Of a stretch of 64,000 bases of DNA, positions 16,624 to 24,618 are shown in pieces. The stretch's first letter is position 1, and each line of letters begins with the position of its first letter. The notes below the pieces were generated by a model. It was not told the origin of the DNA, did not search any database, and was given only the letters and a program-made list of their open reading frames with translations. Position numbers and translations under genes: made by a program. Origin of the DNA: Longispora fulva (GTDB lineage Bacteria; Actinomycetota; Actinomycetes; Mycobacteriales; Micromonosporaceae); the NCBI RefSeq assembly GCF_015751905.1, contig NZ_JADOUF010000001.1, positions 5,890,001 through 5,954,000 on the forward strand, in the 5' to 3' direction.

Positions 16624-19600
16624 CCACGACCCCCCGAGGGCCGGGCGAGACCTCGCCACCGACGACGAGTGAGAAGGCCACTGTGCCCGGACAGCCCGGC
16701 CCGGTAGCGGTGTTCCGCGCACCCGGGGCAGACCCGAACGGGTCGGCGTCGATCCTGGACGCCGACGATGCCACCCTGTCGCCGTTCCTCGGGCTGGTGA
16801 CGCCGGCCCGGGAGCCGGAGCCCCGCACCACCGGCCCCGCCTCCGCTCCCGCCTCCGTCTCGGGGTCCGGGGAGCGTCAGGCGGAGCCCGCACCGCGTCG
16901 GGCGGAGCCGGAAGCCGGCCAGGGCCCGGTCCACCGGCCGATCGAGCGGACCCAGGTCCGGCCGCCGGCCGGGACGACCCGGGTGCCGACGGCCGCGGAC
17001 CGGGCGGCGCAGCCCGGCCAGACCACCCGGCAGGGTGGCCCCGCGCAGGCGGGCGGCCAGCCGCAGACCGAGCGCGCCGCGCAGCCCGGTAGCTACTCTC
17101 AGCCGGGCCACGGCGGGCAGCCCGGCGGTTACTCGCAGCCCGACCAAGGCGGACAGCCCGGCGGGGGGTTGCCGCCGCCAGGCGCGCCCCACGGCGGCCG
17201 CCCGGTGGCCGCCGGAAACCCGGCCGGCGTGTCCCGGGCCCCCGACGTCCGCCGCCCCGACGGCATGCCCGGGACGGGCACCCCCGAGTGGCAGGGCCCG
17301 CCCGTCCCGCCCCGGTACCCCGACCCGACCGGCCAGGCCGGCTCGCGCGTCCCCGGTGTCCCGCCGACCGGCCGGCCCGCCTCCGACGCCGCCCGGCGCG
17401 CGCACGACGACGAGCTCGCCCAGCACGTCGACCAGCTGTTCAACGCCGCCGTCGAGGCCGTGCAGTCCGCGCCGCAGCACCAGGCGCCCGCGCCCGTGCG
17501 GGCCACCGGCCGGGCGGTGCCCGCCGAGCGGTCCCGGATGCCTCAGGCGCCGAGGGACAACCGGCCGACGGAGGACATCCGGCTCGGCCGTGAGCACCGC
17601 GGCCTGGGCACCGCGCCGTCCACCAAGCCGGACCCCCGCCCGCGTCGGGTGCCGAAGCGCGAGGTCCAGCCGATCCGGGACGGGGTGCCGCGTCGGCAGC
17701 TGCCCCGGTTCACCGACCGCGATCCGGCGTCGGACCTGGCGATCACCGAGGTCGCCGGGCACCTGACGTTCACCCCGAACACCATCACCGCGTGGTACTG
17801 GCTGCCGGAGGTCCGCTGGGCCTTCCGCCCGGACGCCGAGCGCGAGGCGCTGATCGTGGCGATCTCGGAGCAGTACGCCGGGCTGGCCGGCTTCCGGCTG
17901 CACCTGCGGCGGACCACGATGCCGTTCCCGGCCGACGAGTGGGCCCGCACCGTGGACACCCACACGCCCCGGCCGCTGCCCAATGTGCCCGGGGCGCCCA
18001 GCTGGGGCGACCACCTGGTCAACGCGCAGAAGCACCTGTTGCAGGTGAACCATGCCGAGGGGCAGACGTACCTGGGGATCACGTTCGCGCGGCGTACCCT
18101 CGGAGACTCTTTTTCCGAGAAGATCAACCGGATGTTCGGCAAGGGCGTGACCGAGTCTGAGCGCCGGCGCACGTCGCGGCTGGTCGAACAGTTCGACGAG
18201 GTGCTGGGCGCGTTCGGCATGCGCGGCCGGCGGGTCACGGTCAAGGAACTCGAGTGGCTGCTCTACCGCTCGGTGGCGCTGTGCATGGCCCCGCCGCGCG
18301 ACATGTCCCCGGTCGGCAACGGCGAGTGGGAGCGCGGCGACCTGCTGGCCCTCACCGAGCACATCGAGCGCTACCGCACGCCCTACGGCGCGACGGTCAA
18401 GCTCGTCAACCGGCTCACCGGCGAGGAACGGCACGTCTGCGTCCTCACCGTCGGCCGGATGGAGCCGCTGGACATCCCCGAGCGGCACGAGCCGTGGCTG
18501 CACTTCCACGAGCGGCTGCCATGGCCGATGGAGCTGTCCAGCCGGGTCGACGCGCTCGGCCAGAACGACACGTTCAAGAACCTCGAGCACCGGCTGCGCA
18601 TGATCCGTTCCCAGCAGCGCGACTACGCCGAGCACGGCATGGACTCCCCGCCCGAGCTGGAGCGTCTCGCCAAGCGTGCCCTCGGCATCGGCGACGAGAT
18701 GACCACCGGCCTGCCGATCGACGCCGCCCGCGTACACGGCTGGCACCGGATCGCGATCGGCGGCCGGACCCGCGACGAGGCCCTGGAGCGCACCCGGAAG
18801 CTGATCCAGATGTACTCCCGGGAGCTGCGGATCTCCCTGCAGCACCCGAAGAACCAGGACTGGCTGGCCCGCGAGTTCATCCCCGGCGAGCCCATCGCCA
18901 ACAGCGGCTACGTCCGCCGGATGCCGGTCAAGCTGTTCGCGGCGGCGCTGCCCCAGGCCGCGTCCACCGTGGGTGACCGCAGGGGCGACCTGATCGGCCG
19001 CACCGCGGGCACCTGCCGCCGCCCCGTCTTCCTCGACGTGCACTTCCCCACCGAGGTCCGCGAGCGCTCCGGCCTGGCCGTGTTCGTCGCGGAGCCCGGC
19101 GGTGGCAAGTCGACCCTGATGGGCGGCCTCGGCTACCTGGCCGCGCGCCGCGGCGTGCAGGTCACCATGCTCGACCCGTCCGGCCCGCTCGGCCGGCTGT
19201 GCGAAATGCCAGAACTCAAACCCTATTCCCGGGTACTGAACCTGACCGGCTCCGGCCAGGGCACCCTGAACCCGTACGCGCTGATCCCCACCCCGCAGCG
19301 CCCGCACTTCGCCCCCGGCACCGAGGGCGACCGCGAGTTCCAGATCGCGCTCGGCAACGCCCGGGCCGAACGCCGGATGCTCGTCCAGGACATCTGCTCG
19401 ATGCTCGTCCCACCCCAGGTGGCCCGCGAGGCGCGCACGGCCACGATGCTCCGGCACGCGGTCCGCAAGGTCCCCGCCGAGGAGACCGCCACCCTCGACG
19501 ACATCGTCAAGGCCCTGCAGGACGGCGACGACCACTCCCGCGAACTCGGCAACCTGCTCCTGGACACCGCCGAGATGCCCCTGGCCCTGCTGTTCTTCGG

Positions 19601-20243
19601 CCGTCCCCCGGAGGGCGCGCTCGGCGACGACAAGACCCTGACCGTGATCACCATGGCCGGCCTCCGCCTGCCCGACCTCAAGATCGAACGCGAGTACTGG
19701 TCCGCGGAGGAGCAGCTGGCCCTCCCCATGCTGCACACCGCGCACCGCCTCGCCGTCCGCCGCTGCTACTCCGGCGACATGCACCGCCGCAAGCTCGTCG
19801 GCCTCGACGAGGCGCACTTCATGGACGGCTGGCGTTCGGGCCGGTCCTTCCTGGTCCGCCTCGCCCGCGACTCCCGAAAGTGGAACCTGGCCGCCTTGGT
19901 CGCCTCCCAGAACCCGAAAGACATTCTCGGACTCGACGTCCAAAACCTCGTGTCCACAGTGTTCGTGGGACGAATCGCCGAGGACTCCGAGATCGCCGAG
20001 GAGGCCCTGCGACTGCTCAGGGTGCCCCGTGGGGTCGGATATGAGCAGACCTTAGCGACACTCTCCCAAGTTGAGGCATCATCACAGGATCGGCTCGGAT
20101 TCCGGGAGTTCGTGATGCGTGACGTGGATGGGCGGGTGCAGAAGGTGCGGGTGGACATCTCCTACGTGCCACAGTTGCTGGACTACCTGGACACCACACC
20201 TACGGCCGCTGCGGAGGCTCCGCCGACCCAGGAGCGTGACTGA
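16620..20243 (+). CDS. VirB4/TraC-type ATPase with Pro/Gly/Gln-rich N-terminus
   Basis: This 1207-aa cytoplasmic ATPase would power a type IV secretion-type machine. Residues about 1-330 are disordered and rich in Pro, Gln, Gly and Arg, an extension not seen in classical VirB4. The conserved region has Walker A (VAEPGGGKSTLMGG, about residues 823-836), LDPSGPLGRL, the TLNPYALIP segment, Walker B (KLVGLDEAHFMDG, about 1058) and VASQNPKDIL. A TTA codon lies at 20052-20054. The start overlaps the VirB3-like stop (ATGA) and the stop overlaps the next ATG (TGATG), so the set is one coupled operon. Confidence 0.85.
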   Translation: MTTTPRGPGETSPPTTSEKATVPGQPGPVAVFRAPGADPNGSASILDADDATLSPFLGLVTPAREPEPRTTGPASAPASVSGSGERQAEPAPRRAEPEAGQGPVHRPIERTQVRPPAGTTRVPTAADRAAQPGQTTRQGGPAQAGGQPQTERAAQPGSYSQPGHGGQPGGYSQPDQGGQPGGGLPPPGAPHGGRPVAAGNPAGVSRAPDVRRPDGMPGTGTPEWQGPPVPPRYPDPTGQAGSRVPGVPPTGRPASDAARRAHDDELAQHVDQLFNAAVEAVQSAPQHQAPAPVRATGRAVPAERSRMPQAPRDNRPTEDIRLGREHRGLGTAPSTKPDPRPRRVPKREVQPIRDGVPRRQLPRFTDRDPASDLAITEVAGHLTFTPNTITAWYWLPEVRWAFRPDAEREALIVAISEQYAGLAGFRLHLRRTTMPFPADEWARTVDTHTPRPLPNVPGAPSWGDHLVNAQKHLLQVNHAEGQTYLGITFARRTLGDSFSEKINRMFGKGVTESERRRTSRLVEQFDEVLGAFGMRGRRVTVKELEWLLYRSVALCMAPPRDMSPVGNGEWERGDLLALTEHIERYRTPYGATVKLVNRLTGEERHVCVLTVGRMEPLDIPERHEPWLHFHERLPWPMELSSRVDALGQNDTFKNLEHRLRMIRSQQRDYAEHGMDSPPELERLAKRALGIGDEMTTGLPIDAARVHGWHRIAIGGRTRDEALERTRKLIQMYSRELRISLQHPKNQDWLAREFIPGEPIANSGYVRRMPVKLFAAALPQAASTVGDRRGDLIGRTAGTCRRPVFLDVHFPTEVRERSGLAVFVAEPGGGKSTLMGGLGYLAARRGVQVTMLDPSGPLGRLCEMPELKPYSRVLNLTGSGQGTLNPYALIPTPQRPHFAPGTEGDREFQIALGNARAERRMLVQDICSMLVPPQVAREARTATMLRHAVRKVPAEETATLDDIVKALQDGDDHSRELGNLLLDTAEMPLALLFFGRPPEGALGDDKTLTVITMAGLRLPDLKIEREYWSAEEQLALPMLHTAHRLAVRRCYSGDMHRRKLVGLDEAHFMDGWRSGRSFLVRLARDSRKWNLAALVASQNPKDILGLDVQNLVSTVFVGRIAEDSEIAEEALRLLRVPRGVGYEQTLATLSQVEASSQDRLGFREFVMRDVDGRVQKVRVDISYVPQLLDYLDTTPTAAAEAPPTQERD

Positions 20244-22069
20244 TGCCCGGCCATCGCTGGGCAGCCATTCTCCTCACGCTGATCGTCACGGCCCTCTCGA
20301 TCGCTGTTCCGGCGTCGCCGGCGATGGCGAAGAAGCCGTGCAGCCTGGAAGAGTGGCGGGAGCCCGGCAACCTGTCCCGGTGCGTCGGGGAACTCGACGA
20401 TGTCGCGGCGAGCCGGGCCACGTGCCTGAAGTCGCCGACTCCGAGCGCGCCGGACTCGGGGATGGCCGGCTGGTTCGCGTCCCGCCCGGAGTCCTCCCGC
20501 AAGGCCGGCGTCACCGGCATCTACAGCAAGTACGGCTACGCCGGCTACGACTTCACCACCTACGACATCAACTGCGTACAGACCACGATGCACCCTGACT
20601 ACAAGTTCGAGAACACCGTCGCCAACGGCGAGTTCATGATCGCCACCGGTATCGTAGGCGCGTCCAACGCGCTGCGCGAGCGCGCCTGGGAGCCCAAGGA
20701 ACTGTGGGGCTGGGCGGATCCGTTGGTGGAGAAGGCCACCAAGGCCGTGTACACGAAGGTGTTCACCGTCTTCGGTTCGCTCACGCTGGCTGTGGTCGGC
20801 CTCTACCTGCTCTGGCGGTCCCGGCAGTCGGACATGTCCTCGACGATGACCACCGCCGGCTGGGCGATGTTCGTGCTGGTCGTCGTAACGGCGCTGGCCA
20901 CCTGGCCGACCAAGGCTGCGGGCCTGGCCGATGCCACCTTGACGAACGGGCTCGCGGCGGTCCACTCGGCGATTGGGCCGTCTACGCGGGATATTCCGCC
21001 AGACAAATGCCCGCCACTCGCGGGGCCCGAAGGTTGTAAGGACAACCGCCCGCCCGCTGTTCGGGCGGGCGACACTGCCGCGGAGAACCTGCTCTACAAG
21101 AACTGGCTCCGGGGCACCCTGGGCAGCGCGGACAGCGTGACGGCGCAGAAGTACGGCATGGCGCTCTACGACGCCAAGTCGTTCAGCTGGGCCGAGGTCG
21201 AGAAGATGCGCAAGGAGCCCAACCAGCGGGCCGCGATCATCACCCAGAAGTCCGACGAGTGGCAGCGGGTCGCCGAGCAGATCAAGACCGAGGACCCGGA
21301 GGCCTACGAGTACCTTCAGGGCATGCGGGGCACCGACCGGATCGGCGCTGGCTTCGTGGCGATCCTGGCCTCCCTCGCGTACTCGTTCTTCGACATCACC
21401 GCGTCGGTACTCGTGCTCCTCGGCTTCGTGCTGTTCCGCTGGGCCGTGATCGCCGCTCCGGTGATCGGCACGGTCGCGCTCCTCAAGCCCGCCTCGGCTG
21501 GTTTCCGCCGCCTGATGAACGCGGTGCTGGCCGCCGTGTTCAACATCCTGATCTTCGGCACGGGGGCGGCGATCTACCTGTTCGCGGTCGACCAGATCAT
21601 GAGCACCGCCGCGCTGCCGGGTTGGCTGCAGGTCGTGCTGATCTGGCTGTGCGGGATCGTGGGCTGGATGCTTTTGCGGCCGTACCGGCGGATCACCCAA
21701 ATGGCGGGTAAGGAGGCCGGGGCCGCTGCGCCCGGGGCGACGTGGCGGGAACGCTTCTTCTCCGACCTGCGGTCCGCGGCGGTCGCCGCCGGTACGGCCA
21801 AGGCCGTCGCCGAGGACGACAAGGCCCCGAGCACGTCGTCGGGCGCGTCGGCACGGGTGGAGACCCGGGCTGAGGAGGTTTCGGCGGTGCCGTCGGCCCC
21901 CGTGGCGCAGTCCGCTTCCTCCCGCCCCGAGTCGAGTTCCGCTCCGGCGACCCCGGCCAGGTCCACCGGCGAGCGCCGACTGCCCGCCCCGGTGGCCGCC
22001 GAGTCCGGCGAGTCGACGTGGGGCGAGGTCTACCGGCCGTCGGAGTCCAGAACCGAGGAGCGGGTGTAG
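20243..22069 (+). CDS. VirB6/TrbL-like polytopic membrane protein
   Basis: A signal peptide (MPGHRWAAILLTLIVTALSI, likely cleaved after ASPAMA) opens this 608-aa protein. An extracellular segment of about 140 residues with several Cys follows. Then come two helices (about 175-195 and 203-225), another soluble stretch, and three or four helices in the C-terminal half. The tail of ~120 residues is Ala/Ser/Pro-rich. This layout and the position after VirB4 match TrbL/VirB6 channel proteins of Gram-positive type IV systems. Assignment rests on topology and context more than on motif. Confidence 0.72.
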   Translation: MPGHRWAAILLTLIVTALSIAVPASPAMAKKPCSLEEWREPGNLSRCVGELDDVAASRATCLKSPTPSAPDSGMAGWFASRPESSRKAGVTGIYSKYGYAGYDFTTYDINCVQTTMHPDYKFENTVANGEFMIATGIVGASNALRERAWEPKELWGWADPLVEKATKAVYTKVFTVFGSLTLAVVGLYLLWRSRQSDMSSTMTTAGWAMFVLVVVTALATWPTKAAGLADATLTNGLAAVHSAIGPSTRDIPPDKCPPLAGPEGCKDNRPPAVRAGDTAAENLLYKNWLRGTLGSADSVTAQKYGMALYDAKSFSWAEVEKMRKEPNQRAAIITQKSDEWQRVAEQIKTEDPEAYEYLQGMRGTDRIGAGFVAILASLAYSFFDITASVLVLLGFVLFRWAVIAAPVIGTVALLKPASAGFRRLMNAVLAAVFNILIFGTGAAIYLFAVDQIMSTAALPGWLQVVLIWLCGIVGWMLLRPYRRITQMAGKEAGAAAPGATWRERFFSDLRSAAVAAGTAKAVAEDDKAPSTSSGASARVETRAEEVSAVPSAPVAQSASSRPESSSAPATPARSTGERRLPAPVAAESGESTWGEVYRPSESRTEERV

Positions 22070-22072
22070 TCG

Positions 22073-22615
22073 ATGCGGTGGCTGTCCTACCTGGGCGCCC
22101 GGTACGGGATCGCCCTGGTGCTGGCGCTGCTCATCGGTGCGTTGGTCCTCACTGTCAAGATCGCGGCTCCGGAGGCCGCGCCGTCAGCGGTCGGGCCGGA
22201 CACGGGCAGCGCGCAGCCGGTGCCGGCGAACACCGAGGCGCACCAGGAGGGTGACGACCTGGAGCCGAGTAGGTCGCCGGCCCCGCCGTCGACCAGCCCC
22301 GGTGCCGCCGCGCCGGACGTCGTGGCCAAGACGTTCACGAGCGCGTGGCTGAAGCACACCGGGGTCACGGGCGACCAGTGGCGGGCCGGTATGCGGCCGT
22401 ACGCGACCGCGAATCTGATGGAAAAGCTCAAAGACACAGATCCGATTCAGGTACCGGCCGAGCGGCTCACGGGCGAGCCGAGTCCGGGTGTCTACACAGG
22501 TGCGTCGTTCGTGGAGTTCCGCTTGGCCGTCGACTCTGGCACTCTGAGTCTGAGGCTGATCGCCGATCGCGGTCAGTGGCGGGTCGACACGATCGACTGG
22601 GAGCGGACACGGTGA
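22073..22615 (+). CDS. Membrane-anchored VirB8/TcpC-like protein
   Basis: This 180-aa protein has one N-terminal helix (IALVLALLIGALVLTVKIAA), a Pro/Ala/Ser linker of about 45 residues and a compact extracytoplasmic domain (residues about 80-180). That domain includes VVAKTFTSAWLKHTG and ends in strands FVEFRLAV, LSLRLIAD and WRVDTIDW. This NTF2-like pattern is shared by VirB8, TcpC and Mce-associated proteins. In Gram-positive type IV systems the VirB8-like component sits in the cell-wall space. The start is 3 nt after the upstream stop. Confidence 0.7.
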   Translation: MRWLSYLGARYGIALVLALLIGALVLTVKIAAPEAAPSAVGPDTGSAQPVPANTEAHQEGDDLEPSRSPAPPSTSPGAAAPDVVAKTFTSAWLKHTGVTGDQWRAGMRPYATANLMEKLKDTDPIQVPAERLTGEPSPGVYTGASFVEFRLAVDSGTLSLRLIADRGQWRVDTIDWERTR

Positions 22616-23769
22616 AGCGCAGGCTGATCATCTCGGCCGTTCTGGCCGGAGTGCTCATCCTGCTCTGTTGTGCCGGCGGCACGGCCGCGGCCCTGCTCGG
22701 CGGCCTGAACGGCGACCCGAACGACCCCCGGCTCAATCTCGCCGCGTGCGGAGCCGGCACCACGATCAACCTGGACCGGCTGCCCACACTGTCCGAGTTG
22801 TCCCCGGCCGAGATGCGCAACGCCGCGATGATCGTGCAGGAGGGCCAGCGCCTGGCCATTCCGCCCCGCGCGTGGGTGATCGCGATGGGTACAGCGCTGC
22901 AGGAGTCCAACCTGCACAACCTGGCCAACAGCAACGTGCCCCGCTCTCTCGGCATCCCGCACGAGGGGGTCGGCCGGGACCACGACAGCGTCGGGCTGTT
23001 CCAGCAGCGCCCGCTCCCGCCGGACGGGGCCGGCGGGTGGGGCACCGTCGATGAGCTGATGACCCCGGCGACCAGCGCCCGGAAGTTCTACGAGAAGCTG
23101 CGCGGCATCCCTGGCTGGGAGAAGATGCGGCTCACCGAGGCGGCTCAGCGGGTGCAGGTCAGCGCGTTTCCGGAGGCGTACCAGAAATGGGAGCCCTTGG
23201 CGGCCGCCATCGTCGACAGCCTGACCGGCGGGGCGGCCCGGGCTCCCGGGGCGGCCGATCCGGCAGCGCTGGGCTGCGCGCCGGGCGGGGTGATCACCGC
23301 CGGCGGGTGGACGACGCCGGTGTCCGACCAGGTGGGCAGCAGGTTCGGCCCCCGGGACAGCAGCTTCCACTACGGGGTGGACCTCAGTTCGCCGTACCGG
23401 ACGCCGATCCGGGCCGCCGCCGCCGGCATCGTGATGACGGCCGAGTGCAACGCGCACTCCGGCACTGGGCCGATGAGCTGCGATGTCGACGGTGGGATCT
23501 GGGTGTCCGGATGTGGGTGGTATGTCGAGATCAAACACGCGGACAACGTCGCCACCCGGTACTGCCACATGATCCAGCGGCCGCCCGTCCGGGTCGGGCA
23601 GTTGGTCAGCGCCGGCGAGGTGATCGGACTGTCCGGGAGTTCCGGGAACTCGTCCGGGCCGCATCTGCATTTCGAGGTGCATTTGGGCGGCGACATGTCG
23701 AACTCGGGTGCGGTGGATCCGGTGCCCTACATGGCGGCCAAGGGCGCACCGCTGAAGGACGTCAGGTGA
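22612..23769 (+). CDS. Bifunctional cell-wall hydrolase: transglycosylase-like and M23 peptidase
   Basis: This 385-aa protein has an N-terminal signal anchor (RLIISAVLAGVLILLCCAGG). A lysozyme-like domain follows (residues about 65-200) with a candidate catalytic Glu in TALQESNLHN and the SVGLFQQRP motif. The C-terminal LytM/M23 zinc peptidase has the HxxxD (HYGVDLSS) and HLHFEV metal ligands. It would open peptidoglycan for the secretion channel, the VirB1 role. The GTG start overlaps the previous stop (GTGA). It overlaps the next, convergent gene by 8 nt. Confidence 0.9.
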   Translation: MKRRLIISAVLAGVLILLCCAGGTAAALLGGLNGDPNDPRLNLAACGAGTTINLDRLPTLSELSPAEMRNAAMIVQEGQRLAIPPRAWVIAMGTALQESNLHNLANSNVPRSLGIPHEGVGRDHDSVGLFQQRPLPPDGAGGWGTVDELMTPATSARKFYEKLRGIPGWEKMRLTEAAQRVQVSAFPEAYQKWEPLAAAIVDSLTGGAARAPGAADPAALGCAPGGVITAGGWTTPVSDQVGSRFGPRDSSFHYGVDLSSPYRTPIRAAAAGIVMTAECNAHSGTGPMSCDVDGGIWVSGCGWYVEIKHADNVATRYCHMIQRPPVRVGQLVSAGEVIGLSGSSGNSSGPHLHFEVHLGGDMSNSGAVDPVPYMAAKGAPLKDVR

Positions 23770-24487
23770 GCTGACGGGCTGAGCAGACTCTCCAGCCGTC
23801 CTGATTCGCAGTTTCGAATGCCCAATTCTGAAAATTGTTCCAGCCTTCGCCGGTGAGGCTCAGCCTCGCTTCCACGACGGATTGGCTGGACAACTTCATC
23901 TCGTCCGCAGCAACCGAAATGTGCGTGTGGAAACGGGCCTCTTGGTCCTTGACGTTCGTCATCAACCGACGCAACGCCCCTAGATCCGCCTTCTTGCAAC
24001 TGAACCGCGCCACCGTCGACTCATCCCGTGCCGTGAACATTGCATCCACCAACTGCGAAACCGCCAAGGTCGGCGTGCTTCGGTCGATTTTTGTCTGTTG
24101 GTCGTACACATTCAGCGCGATGCCCCCGGCAACCACCACCGCGACGATCACCGCCAGCCCCGCCACCAGCGCGATCACCTTCGCCCGCGGCCTCTTCCGA
24201 CCTGCCCGCCCGACGACCTCCGGCTCATCCCCACCACCCGAAGGCACCCCCGCGACCGCCTCAGCCTGGGGCAGTCCCGCACCAGAAACCCCAGACTCAC
24301 CAGACACCAGATCACCGGCCACGGCCGAAGCCCCAGACCCATCCGTGACCACGCCCCGACCGTCCGCCCCGCCACCCGACCCGTCCCGGGTCGAGCCCGG
24401 CCCGGCCTGCGCCGGCACCACCCCGGCCTGGGCCGGAGCAGCCATCGGCCACATCGGCTCGTCGTCCCGCCCGTCCCCAGTGGTCAT
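23762..24487 (-). CDS. Single-pass membrane protein with NTF2-like domain
   Basis: This 241-aa protein has a disordered Gly/Ala-rich cytoplasmic N-terminus of ~105 residues and a basic stretch before one helix (IALVAGLAVIVAVVVAGGIAL). The extracellular domain of ~115 residues includes TPTLAVSQLVDAMFTARDESTVARF and EARLSLTGEGWNNFQNWAF, and resembles small NTF2-like lipoprotein or DUF4878-type domains. It is the only minus-strand gene inside the secretion locus. Two Cys in the outer domain could form a disulfide. Function unknown. Confidence 0.72.
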   Translation of the reverse strand: MTTGDGRDDEPMWPMAAPAQAGVVPAQAGPGSTRDGSGGGADGRGVVTDGSGASAVAGDLVSGESGVSGAGLPQAEAVAGVPSGGGDEPEVVGRAGRKRPRAKVIALVAGLAVIVAVVVAGGIALNVYDQQTKIDRSTPTLAVSQLVDAMFTARDESTVARFSCKKADLGALRRLMTNVKDQEARFHTHISVAADEMKLSSQSVVEARLSLTGEGWNNFQNWAFETANQDGWRVCSARQLT

Positions 24488-24618
24488 GCCCGAAACTCTA
24501 CGCGGCACCCGCCCCACCCGGCTCGAAGCAATGCCCCCGAACCGGAACTCGCAGTGCCCCGACCGCCCACCCCACGGCGGTGCTGTCCCCGCGCCCCCGA
24601 CTGCGGTAGCGTTCGCGG

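Noticed and set aside
16398-19943. Very long antisense frame (over 1100 codons) opposite the VirB4-like gene
   Set aside because: It mirrors the VirB4 coding strand, lacks motifs and is a GC-bias artefact; similar antisense frames lie over most genes here (for example 5950-7743, 10172-13054, 24484-27153).
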